From Clostridia bacterium (GTDB lineage: Bacteria; Bacillota; Clostridia; Oscillospirales; CAG-272): a DNA stretch of 22,922 bases. The notes beneath the pieces are model-generated. The model was given only the letters and a program-made list of their open reading frames with translations, was not told where the DNA came from and did not search any database. Of the stretch, positions 15,374-21,862 are shown piece after piece. Both the position numbers and the translations under genes were made by a program. The stretch lies in contig CAAGGQ010000113.1 in assembly GCA_900769475.1 (NCBI GenBank), positions 1-22,922 of the forward strand, written 5' to 3'. How positions within the stretch are numbered: the stretch's first letter is position 1; every line of letters begins with the position of its first letter.

Positions 15374-16167
15374 GATCATTACGTGTCCTATCCCTGTATT
15401 CGGGTTCCTCCGGAAACGCGTTTTTGGTCGTCACTCCCGCCGGCTCCTATCTCATTGATGCCGGCAAGAGCGCACGTAAGCTTTGCCAAGGCCTGGAGGA
15501 GGCCGGCGTTGCGCCGGAATCCCTTCGCGCCATCTTTCTTACCCACGAGCACAACGACCATACCAGTGCGCTCTCGGTCTTTTTGAAGCATCATCCCGTT
15601 CCTGTGCATCTGCCCGAGGAATGCTCCCGCCGTTTGGTGGAAGACCCCTGCATTGCCTCCTGCCTCTGCCCCCACCCCCAGCTCTATACAGTAGAGCTGG
15701 ACGGCGTTCGGATCCAATCCTTTGCCACCCCTCACGATAGCGCCGCCTCGGTGGGCTATCGCTTTGAGATCCCGCTGGAGAAGGACCGCAGCTTCTATTT
15801 TGGCTATGCCACCGACATGGGCTACGTCCCCAAAACGGTGGAGGAGGCGTTGATCGGCTGTGACGCGGTAGTGCTGGAAAGCAATCATGATCCCGAGCTG
15901 CTTCAAAGCGGCCCCTATCCCTATCATCTCAAGACCCGCATCGCCTCCCGTCGCGGACATCTTTCCAATGGTGAGAGCGCTCTGCTGGCCTCTACCCTCT
16001 ACGCCACGGGCACCCGCTGCTTTATGCTGGCCCATCTGAGCGCCGAGAACAACACTCCTGAGCTGGCCTTTGACGAATACATCGGTGCTCTGGGGAATCA
16101 GCGCGCGCGGATCTGCATTGCCGATCCCGAACGGATCACCGAAATGCCCCTGGAGGTGCTCCTATGA
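15370..16167 (+). CDS. walJ: WalJ/YycJ-family metallo-beta-lactamase-fold hydrolase
   Basis: This 265-residue protein belongs to the YycJ/WalJ group. Evidence is SGSSGNA (11-17), the metal site THEHNDHTSAL (H59, H61, D63, H64), a third metal His in ATPHDSAASVGY, the Asp of YATDMGYV, and the C-terminal ESNHD...YPYHLKTRI...GHLSN block that is specific to this family. In low-GC Gram-positives it lies in the walRK region and is linked to coordination of cell division with DNA replication; its substrate is probably a nucleic acid or nucleotide ester. Here the wal two-component genes are absent, but the walJ-then-rlmH order is retained. It overlaps both neighbours by ATGA (15370-15373 and 16164-16167). 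It is cytosolic. Confidence 0.92.
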   Translation: MRSLRVLSLYSGSSGNAFLVVTPAGSYLIDAGKSARKLCQGLEEAGVAPESLRAIFLTHEHNDHTSALSVFLKHHPVPVHLPEECSRRLVEDPCIASCLCPHPQLYTVELDGVRIQSFATPHDSAASVGYRFEIPLEKDRSFYFGYATDMGYVPKTVEEALIGCDAVVLESNHDPELLQSGPYPYHLKTRIASRRGHLSNGESALLASTLYATGTRCFMLAHLSAENNTPELAFDEYIGALGNQRARICIADPERITEMPLEVLL

Positions 16168-16643
16168 TCCAAGTAACGCTGATCACCGTGGGCAATCTGA
16201 AGGAGGCCTATTGGCGCGATGCCGTGGCTGAATACGAAAAACGCTTGAGCGCCTTCTGCAAGCCGCAGATCCTGCAGCTCAAGGAATGCAAGCTCCCCGA
16301 GGATCCCTCCCCCAAGGAGATCCAAACTGCCCTGGAGGAGGAGGCCAAGCAGATCCTTTCTGCCATGCCCCCCAAGGCCTACCGCATTGCCCTTTGCGTG
16401 GAGGGAAAGCAATTCTCCTCCGAGGCGCTGGCCCAAAAGCTGGACGGCGTTCTGGCGGAAACCGGACAGCTTTGCCTGGTGATCGGCTCCTCCCACGGCC
16501 TCTCTCCCAAGGTCAAGGAGGCCTGTCAGCTACGCCTCTCTGTCTCCGAGCTTACCTTTCCCCATCAAATGATGCGCGTTCTTCTTCTGGAGGCCCTCTA
16601 CCGTTGCTTTGGCATCCTGAAGGGAACCAAATATCACAAATAA
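16164..16643 (+). CDS. rlmH: 23S rRNA (pseudouridine1915-N3)-methyltransferase RlmH
   Basis: RlmH methylates pseudouridine 1915 in helix 69 of 23S rRNA on the assembled 70S ribosome, using S-adenosylmethionine. This copy is 159 residues, the standard size. Features are the N-terminal beta strand IQVTLITVGNLK, an YEKRL segment, the SPOUT knot motif LVIGSSHGLS (105-114), and the very conserved C-terminus: LSVSELTFPHQMMRVLLLEALYR (127-149) and the final YHK. It overlaps walJ by ATGA and is the last gene of the galK-walJ-rlmH run. The prfB promoter starts 25 bp after its stop. Confidence 0.96.
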   Translation: MIQVTLITVGNLKEAYWRDAVAEYEKRLSAFCKPQILQLKECKLPEDPSPKEIQTALEEEAKQILSAMPPKAYRIALCVEGKQFSSEALAQKLDGVLAETGQLCLVIGSSHGLSPKVKEACQLRLSVSELTFPHQMMRVLLLEALYRCFGILKGTKYHK

Positions 16644-16668
16644 CTCTTTGTCTTTTTTCAAAAAATAC

Positions 16669-16697
16669 TTGTCAATCATCCCTCTCCGTGGTATAAT
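16669..16697 (+). promoter_or_regulatory. sigma-A promoter of prfB
   Basis: TTGTCA (16669-16674) and TATAAT (16692-16697) have a 17-bp spacer. The expected start point at about 16703-16706 falls on or just before an ATG at 16706, so the transcript may be nearly leaderless for the upstream ORF described separately. Confidence 0.92.
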
Positions 16698-16705
16698 AAG
16701 GAGAA

Positions 16706-16756
16706 ATGAAAATACGAAATAAGAAACGCCTTTGGGCGTTGGAGGTACACCCTTGA
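16706..16756 (+). CDS. putative 16-codon leader ORF overlapping the prfB start
   Basis: ATG 16706 opens MKIRNKKRLWALEVHP and ends in TGA at 16754-16756. The TGA overlaps the TTG start of prfB (TTGA, 16753-16756). The AAGGAG at 16698-16703 lies upstream of or at the expected transcription start, so translation would be from a leaderless or nearly leaderless end. The last sense codon is Pro (CCT), a slow context for termination. The stop is UGA, read by RF2, the product of the next gene. This suggests feedback but is not proven; the ORF could be chance. Confidence 0.3.
   Translation: MKIRNKKRLWALEVHP
16725..16745 (+). promoter_or_regulatory. hairpin abutting the prfB ribosome binding site
   Basis: AACGCC tttg GGCGTT (16725-16730 with 16735-16740) forms a perfect 6-bp stem and tetraloop. 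GGAGG (16741-16745) follows with no gap, and the TTG start is 7 bases later. A stem touching the Shine-Dalgarno could modulate initiation, and translation of the leader ORF would open it. Confidence 0.5.
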
Positions 16757-17862
16757 TCGTTGCATTAGAAGACGCAAAATACAAATTGAATGCTCTGCGC
16801 ACGAATGTGGAAGAGCTTGCCTCGGCCCTGCGCATTGAGGAAACCAAAGAAAATTTAAAGGATCTGGAAGCACAGACCCAAGCTCCCGATTTCTGGAACG
16901 ATGCCGAAAAATCCGGCAAGGTCCTGCAGGTCATTAAGCAGGCCCAGGATAAGGTCAACGGCTACGAGCGCCTGGTTGCTCGTCTGGAGGACGCCATCGC
17001 CCTGGCCGAAATGGCCATTGAAGAGAATGACGAATCCTTTGTAGAAGAGGTTCAGAGTGAGTTGGAGGCAATTACCGCCGAAGAAGAGCACAAGCGCATT
17101 GAGGTACTGCTTTCCGGCGAATACGATAAGAGCAACGCCATCGTTTCCTTCCACCCCGGTGCCGGCGGTACCGAGGCGCAGGACTGGGCACAGATGCTCT
17201 ACCGCATGATCACCCGTTGGGCCGAAAAGAGCGGATTTCAGGTCAAGCTCACCGACTGGCTGGACGGCGACGGTGCCGGAATCAAGAGTGCCACGGTGAT
17301 GATCAACGGCATCAACGCCTTCGGATACCTCAAGAGCGAGAACGGCGTGCACCGTCTGGTGCGTGTTTCCCCCTTCGATGCCAACGGCCGCCGTCAAACC
17401 TCCTTTGCCTCCATTGAGGTCATGCCCGAATTTGAGGACGTGGATAAGGTCGTTCTGCGGGACGAGGATCTGGAGATCACCGCCCACCGCTCCAGCGGCG
17501 CCGGCGGACAGCACATCAACAAGACCGACTCGGCCATCCGTATCGTCCACAAACCTACGGGCATTGTGGTGGGATGCCAAACCGAGCGTTCCCAGCTACA
17601 GAACAAGGAAACCGCTCTGCGCATGCTGAAATCCAAGCTCATGGAGATCAAGCTCCAGGAGCGCTTGGAAACCATTGAGGACATTCAAGGAAACAAAACC
17701 AATATCGAGTGGGGCGCACAGATCCGTTCCTATGTGTTCATGCCCTACACCCTGGTAAAGGACACCCGCACCGGATACGAGACCGGTAACATTCAGGCGG
17801 TAATGGACGGTGATCTGGACGGCTTTATCAACGCCTACCTGAAGATGACCAGCTCCAAATAA
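16753..17862 (+). CDS. prfB: peptide chain release factor 2
   Basis: RF2 reads UGA and UAA stop codons and hydrolyses the peptidyl-tRNA ester on the ribosome. The protein is 369 residues, full length. It has a helical N-terminal domain, the stop-codon recognition tripeptide SPF at 206-208 (in RVSPFDANGRRQTSF, RF2-type rather than the RF1 PxT form), and GGQ at 251-253 in SSGAGGQHINKTDSA, the catalytic motif. The start is TTG 16753, with GGAGG exactly 7 bases upstream. An in-frame TTG at 16732 lacks a ribosome binding site and lies in the hairpin loop. The frame is continuous: the usual programmed +1 frameshift (CTT TGA C near codon 25) is absent, and LASALRIEETKENLK is read straight through. 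A small membrane protein gene follows 24 bp later. Confidence 0.96.
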   Translation: MIVALEDAKYKLNALRTNVEELASALRIEETKENLKDLEAQTQAPDFWNDAEKSGKVLQVIKQAQDKVNGYERLVARLEDAIALAEMAIEENDESFVEEVQSELEAITAEEEHKRIEVLLSGEYDKSNAIVSFHPGAGGTEAQDWAQMLYRMITRWAEKSGFQVKLTDWLDGDGAGIKSATVMINGINAFGYLKSENGVHRLVRVSPFDANGRRQTSFASIEVMPEFEDVDKVVLRDEDLEITAHRSSGAGGQHINKTDSAIRIVHKPTGIVVGCQTERSQLQNKETALRMLKSKLMEIKLQERLETIEDIQGNKTNIEWGAQIRSYVFMPYTLVKDTRTGYETGNIQAVMDGDLDGFINAYLKMTSSK

Positions 17863-17886
17863 TCCCCCGTTGCATGGAGGTGTGTG

Positions 17887-18177
17887 ATGAAAAAGCACAT
17901 ATTCGCCCTTGCGGGGGCGTCGGTGACCCTGGCCTCTGCGGTGGCTCTGCTCACTTATACCGCGAAGAAAAAGAAGAATCAAAACCCCTCCGTTGCTCTG
18001 CTCCTTTCCGGCACTGCCGGATGTCTGCTGGGAACCGCCCTGGCGGTCCTTCCCGAGATCCTGGACACCTACCAAAAGCTGGCCATTGACGACCTGATGG
18101 ACGAGGAGGATCTTGCCCTAATGGAGCAACACATTGCAGAGGTGCTCTCCCCCGAGTCCCACGCAAAGGAAGCATAA
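17887..18177 (+). CDS. small two-helix membrane protein of unknown function
   Basis: This 96-residue protein starts at ATG 17887 with GGAGG 6 bases upstream; a GTG one codon earlier is less well placed. It has an N-terminal hydrophobic helix at about 5-25, a basic stretch of Lys (27-31), a second hydrophobic helix at about 36-56, then an acidic C-terminal tail (DDLMDEEDLALMEQH). It could be read as a signal-anchor protein. It follows prfB by 24 bp and is closed by a terminator right after the stop, so it is probably the last gene of the prfB transcript. I recognise no family and suggest no function. Confidence 0.75.
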   Translation: MKKHIFALAGASVTLASAVALLTYTAKKKKNQNPSVALLLSGTAGCLLGTALAVLPEILDTYQKLAIDDLMDEEDLALMEQHIAEVLSPESHAKEA

Positions 18178-18180
18178 TAA

Positions 18181-18216
18181 AAAAGCGAAGCACTACGGTG
18201 CTTCGCTTTTCTTTTG
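18181..18216. terminator. shared terminator between convergent genes
   Basis: GCGAAGCAC tacg GTGCTTCGC (18185-18193 with 18198-18206) is flanked by AAAA and TTTTCTTTT, giving a 13-bp stem counting A-T pairs. It ends the prfB unit on the plus strand. On the minus strand the AAAA/poly-A side (18179-18184) can end the AraC-family gene, whose stop codon lies at the edge of the loop. Confidence 0.93.
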
Positions 18217-19062
18217 CTCGTTTTCGGCGCGGATCTGCTTTCGGTAGGCGCTGGGAGAAAGGCCGGAATTCTGCTTTTGAAATACCCGGCAAAAGTAGTT
18301 TCCGTTGGCAAAGCCCACGCTCTCGGCGATCTGCCCCACCGAATAATCCGAGGTATCCAGCAAGCGCTTGGCGCATTGGATGCGATAGCGGTTCAAATAC
18401 TGAATGGGAGGATACCCCACGCTCTCGCAAAAGCGGCGGTGCATATAATTGACCGAAAGATTGACCTGCGCCGCCAGCTTGGACTCGGTGAGATCCGCGG
18501 TGTAATTCTGGTGGATGTAATCCTGCAGCTGCTGAACGAATGCAGGCTTTCCCCGACTCTTTTTCATGGCGGACTGATGTCCCGCATGGAGCGCAAACAG
18601 CCGGAACAAACCGCTGAGCAGCAGAAAATGGTCGTTTTGATGATGATAACTGGAAAGATCAAAAAGATCGGCAAAGATCCTCCACACCTCTTCTACGTAA
18701 GGGCAGGGAAAAATCGCATTTTCCAACGGATAGCCCGAGCGCTTTAAAAAATCCTTGGCCTCGGGGCCAGAAAAAATGATCCAACATTGCTCGGTGTCCT
18801 CGGTATCCATGGGAATCTCGTAGTACTGCTCCTTCTCCGGAATCATCAAAAAGGAGCAGGGAGCCTGGGCGATCTGTCCCTCATACAGAACTTTTCCCTT
18901 CCGCAAAAAATGCAGCACGTAAACGTCGCGACGCAACACGGCGGTACGGTATCCCGGCCAGGGGGTGCTGTTTCCGATGGATACCACGCGGATCGGCATT
19001 TGGGTCTTATGGCTGGGAAAATAGTTATAGGCCTTGTCCGGCCGATAGTAGGTTTTGTACAT
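18193..19062 (-). CDS. AraC-family transcriptional regulator
   Basis: This 289-residue protein has an N-terminal cupin-like sensing domain (about 20-100), a linker, and a C-terminal AraC/XylS DNA-binding domain at about 175-280. The first helix-turn-helix lies around LTESKLAAQVNLSVNYMHRRF (191-211). The second lies around SVGQIAESVGFANGNYFCRVFQ (241-262), followed by the family signature GLSPSAYRKQ. The start at 19062 has ggaggag upstream on the minus strand. It diverges from the solute-binding protein gene, the usual arrangement for an AraC activator of a sugar-uptake locus. Two direct repeats spaced 21 bp lie between them. Its 3' end runs into the shared terminator, so the last codons form one arm of the hairpin. 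The ligand is unknown; a carbohydrate is likely. Confidence 0.92.
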   Translation of the reverse strand: MYKTYYRPDKAYNYFPSHKTQMPIRVVSIGNSTPWPGYRTAVLRRDVYVLHFLRKGKVLYEGQIAQAPCSFLMIPEKEQYYEIPMDTEDTEQCWIIFSGPEAKDFLKRSGYPLENAIFPCPYVEEVWRIFADLFDLSSYHHQNDHFLLLSGLFRLFALHAGHQSAMKKSRGKPAFVQQLQDYIHQNYTADLTESKLAAQVNLSVNYMHRRFCESVGYPPIQYLNRYRIQCAKRLLDTSDYSVGQIAESVGFANGNYFCRVFQKQNSGLSPSAYRKQIRAENEQKKSEAP

Positions 19063-19095
19063 ATCCGACTCTCCTCCCCGTCTTCTTTCGGTTCT

Positions 19096-19124
19096 AGCAT
19101 ACCACGTTTTTTTCGATTTGTCAA
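19096..19124 (-). promoter_or_regulatory. sigma-A promoter of the AraC-family gene
   Basis: On the minus strand TTGACA (plus-strand 19119-19124) and TATGCT (plus-strand 19096-19101) are separated by 17 bp. The promoter is 11 bp from the first TGAATTGTG repeat, so the regulator may also affect its own gene. Confidence 0.85.
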
Positions 19125-19134
19125 TAAAAAAGTG

Positions 19135-19164
19135 TGAATTGTGCAGATTTTAGATTGAATTGTG
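19135..19164 (+). promoter_or_regulatory. direct repeat TGAATTGTG x2, candidate AraC-family operator
   Basis: TGAATTGTG occurs at 19135-19143 and 19156-19164, start to start exactly 21 bp, two helical turns. The second copy ends 2 bp before the -35 box of the downstream promoter. This is the geometry of AraC half-sites activating from next to the -35. The link to this particular regulator is inferred from position. Confidence 0.65.
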
Positions 19165-19166
19165 TA

Positions 19167-19195
19167 TTGACTTTTTTCGCTATATATAATAAAAT
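19167..19195 (+). promoter_or_regulatory. promoter of the solute-binding protein / phosphoesterase operon
   Basis: TTGACT (19167-19172) and TAAAAT (19190-19195) have a 17-bp spacer. A better-looking TATAAT at 19185-19190 would give only a 12-bp spacer with this -35. An activator-dependent promoter with an imperfect -10 fits the flanking direct repeats. Confidence 0.7.
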
Positions 19196-19232
19196 GGGAG
19201 TGAAAGCAAAAAAATATTTAAGGAGTGTTTTT

Positions 19233-20714
19233 ATGAAGACATCGATTCTTTCCCGCATTGTGCTTCTGCTGCTGATCCTGACGCTGGTTTTGGCTACGGC
19301 TGCCTGCGGCAACACGGCAAACGGTGGAACCGCTACCTCGGGCAACGGCTCGAACGCCCAGACCACCACGCCTCCCGTAGTGGAAGACAACCCCATTGAG
19401 TCCCTTCCCGACATCACCTACAACTACGATGACTTTACCATCCTGCTTCGCAACGGTGCCGAACACATCTCGGACATCGCCGTGGAGAAGCTGACCAGTG
19501 AATCCTCCTCGGTAGACAAGGCCGTTTACGAGCGCAATCTGGACATTCAAGAGCGCTTCCAGGTCAATTTTGTTTTCGTCACCTCTGCGGTGTCGGATTT
19601 CAAGGCCACGGTAAACAAGGCCGTACAGACCGGTGACCATCTCTACGACGTGATCGCGGGTGACGGCAGAACCGTGTTCGACGGCGTCATCGCCGGCTAC
19701 TACATCGACTGGAACGAGCTGGAGCACATTGATCTGGACGGCGAATGGTGGAGCCAGAGCGCGCGGAAGGAGTGGGCAACTCCCGGCGGCAAGATCTTTG
19801 CCATGAACGGTGACCTCTCCTATATGTCCATCGGCAACAACGCCGCCATGTACTTCAACAAAACGATTTTGAACGATGCCGGCATCACCTCTCCCTACAC
19901 CCACGCATATGCCAACACCTGGACTATGGAGACCTTTGCACAAATGGTAAAACAGGTGGATGCCAACTTGAACCACGATAACACCAATGCCATTGAAACC
20001 GATTCCTTTGGCTATGCCACCCAGCAATGGCGAGGCCCCATCTACGCTACCTTCTCTGCAGGCATTGGCTCCCTGGTGAAAAACAGCGATGGCAAGTATG
20101 AGATCGGCTTTAAGAACGAAACCATTCACAAAGTGGTAGAAACCTACCTGGATCTGGTGTTCGACAGCGATGCCGCCTACTATGGCACCAACCTCACCAA
20201 GATCCGCAACGCCTTTGCCTCGGGCAACGTGATTTTCACCGACGATAACGTAAAATGTGCCGTGTCCTTTAAGGGATCGGGCATCGACTTTGGTATCGTT
20301 CCCATTCCCAAGGCAAATGAAGACGTTCCCTACTCCAGTTTGGTAGGCTCGGGAACCAACACCTTTGCCGTGATCAAGACCCTGAAGAACGAGTATCTGG
20401 ACCGCGCGTCCCTGATCCTGGAAGCCATGGCCTGCTACGGTCACGTAGACGTGATCCCCTACTACTACGATACCATCCTCTCCTACCAGGCAATGCAGGA
20501 CGAGGACTCTCTGGAAATGCTCAAGATCATCCGCAGCGCCGGCTTCTTTGATCTTGGTCACTACACCACCTTTGGCGACATTGCCGACATCACCAAGCTC
20601 ATCATCGACAATCCCGGCACCTACGGTCAGAACATCTACACCGCCATCGCTGTTCTGGAAAGCAGAACCATGGCCGAGCTGGAGATTTGGTATTACCTGG
20701 ATCAGTTGAAATAA
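19233..20714 (+). CDS. lipoprotein extracellular solute-binding protein (ABC sugar-type)
   Basis: This 493-residue lipoprotein has a signal peptide with hydrophobic core (about 8-20) and the probable lipidated Cys at 25 in ATAAC. A Gly/Ser/Thr/Asn-rich tether follows, then a family 1-like binding domain. The text DDFTILLRNGAEH, then VDKAVYERNLDIQERFQVNF, is the usual opening of Clostridial ABC solute-binding proteins, and later FASGNVIFTDDN and GIDFGIVPIPK fit the same fold. The start at 19233 has AAGGAG at 19220-19225; the frame is open further upstream but without a start context. It is the first gene downstream of the AraC-type repeats. No permease or ATPase follows in the window. The substrate is probably an oligosaccharide, or a phosphorylated compound given the next genes; this is inference. 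Confidence 0.85.
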   Translation: MKTSILSRIVLLLLILTLVLATAACGNTANGGTATSGNGSNAQTTTPPVVEDNPIESLPDITYNYDDFTILLRNGAEHISDIAVEKLTSESSSVDKAVYERNLDIQERFQVNFVFVTSAVSDFKATVNKAVQTGDHLYDVIAGDGRTVFDGVIAGYYIDWNELEHIDLDGEWWSQSARKEWATPGGKIFAMNGDLSYMSIGNNAAMYFNKTILNDAGITSPYTHAYANTWTMETFAQMVKQVDANLNHDNTNAIETDSFGYATQQWRGPIYATFSAGIGSLVKNSDGKYEIGFKNETIHKVVETYLDLVFDSDAAYYGTNLTKIRNAFASGNVIFTDDNVKCAVSFKGSGIDFGIVPIPKANEDVPYSSLVGSGTNTFAVIKTLKNEYLDRASLILEAMACYGHVDVIPYYYDTILSYQAMQDEDSLEMLKIIRSAGFFDLGHYTTFGDIADITKLIIDNPGTYGQNIYTAIAVLESRTMAELEIWYYLDQLK

Positions 20715-20750
20715 TACCCCAAACGCATCTCACGGAAAGGAAGGTTCCCT

Positions 20751-21848
20751 ATGTTGCAAAAGCACTTAAAGATCAGCGTTCTGCTTCTGCTCATTCTCAC
20801 ATTATTGGTTGGATGTCAATCCTCCACTACACCCCCAAAAACCACCTTATCCTCCACCGATGCATCCACGACTCAATCGCAACAACCAACCCAAGAGGAG
20901 GATCCCATGGAACAGCCCAATCCCCTGATGTGGCAATACCACACCGATGACGAGGGTGTGGTGGTACGCACGTTAACCGTCAACACCAAAAAAGGCGGTG
21001 ATCCCTTAACCATTCTGCAGATCACCGATCTTCACTTTAATTACTGCAACCAGCAGGATCTGGACGAGGCCAACCCCGTGATCCTGAGCACCCTGGAAAA
21101 CCGTACCTGGCTCAAAAACGGCAAATCGGTGGACAACACCGTTCGTTGCCTGAAATACGCCAAAACCGCCGATCAGTTGGTGGTAACCGGAGACATTCTG
21201 GACTACCTCTCCCACGGCACCATGGAGCTGACCAAAAAGTACATTTTTGATCCCTACCCCAACGTGCTTGCCTGCCTTGGCAACCACGAGCCGGTGCGGC
21301 AGATGCAGGGCAAGGTGGAGGATCCCACCTCTCTGGAATCCCGCATGGACATTCTCCGGGAGATCTGGCCTCACGACATCTACTACGCCTCACGGGTGTT
21401 GGACGAGCGCGTAATGCTGATCCAGCTGGACAACGGCGCCACGGGTGAATTTTGGGAGAGTCAGATCGAGCCCTTCCAAAAGGACCTGGCCTTGGCACGG
21501 GAAAAGGGCTACACCGTTCTCCTCTTTTATCACATTCCCCTCTCCACCGGCAACGTGGCAGACTACAACAACGTTGCTCTGATGGTAGGCGACAAAAACA
21601 ACGCCTCCTGGAATTTTTACACCAAGGGCATTGGAAGTCTTTCCACCGGCGCCTCCAAAACGATCTACGATCTCATTGTAAACAACGCCGACATCATTGC
21701 CGGAGCCTTCTGCGGACATAAGCACTCGGATTTCTACACCGAGATCCAGGCCAAGACCGCCGACGGAGCCGATGCCATCATTCCCCAGTACGTTTTGATG
21801 GGGGTTCCCTACGGCAAGGGACACGTGCTGCAGATCACCGTGAAATAA
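20751..21848 (+). CDS. lipoprotein calcineurin-like metallophosphoesterase (first copy)
   Basis: This 365-residue protein has a lipoprotein signal ending LLVGC (Cys 22), a Ser/Thr/Pro-rich tether to about 55, and a metallophosphoesterase domain. Metal ligands appear in order: D93 and H95 (ITDLHF), D148 (VTGDILD), N178-H179 (GNHE), H261 (FYHIPL), H323 and H325 (CGHKH). The tail resembles fungal Dcr2 and bacterial purple-acid-like phosphoesterases, with NFYTKGIG and an FCGHKHSDF ending. It is expected to hydrolyse phosphomonoesters or diesters outside the cell using two metal ions. The start has ggaaaggaagg upstream, 36 bp after the solute-binding protein gene, so it is in the same operon. A close paralogue follows after 14 bp. 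The substrate is unknown. Confidence 0.88.
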   Translation: MLQKHLKISVLLLLILTLLVGCQSSTTPPKTTLSSTDASTTQSQQPTQEEDPMEQPNPLMWQYHTDDEGVVVRTLTVNTKKGGDPLTILQITDLHFNYCNQQDLDEANPVILSTLENRTWLKNGKSVDNTVRCLKYAKTADQLVVTGDILDYLSHGTMELTKKYIFDPYPNVLACLGNHEPVRQMQGKVEDPTSLESRMDILREIWPHDIYYASRVLDERVMLIQLDNGATGEFWESQIEPFQKDLALAREKGYTVLLFYHIPLSTGNVADYNNVALMVGDKNNASWNFYTKGIGSLSTGASKTIYDLIVNNADIIAGAFCGHKHSDFYTEIQAKTADGADAIIPQYVLMGVPYGKGHVLQITVK

Positions 21849-21862
21849 CGGAAAGGTGAAAA

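Noticed and set aside
16820..16870. Canonical prfB programmed frameshift (CTT TGA C) near codon 25
   Set aside because: The frame was read through the expected place and is continuous, with no TGA and no slippery CTT; the site is absent in this gene.
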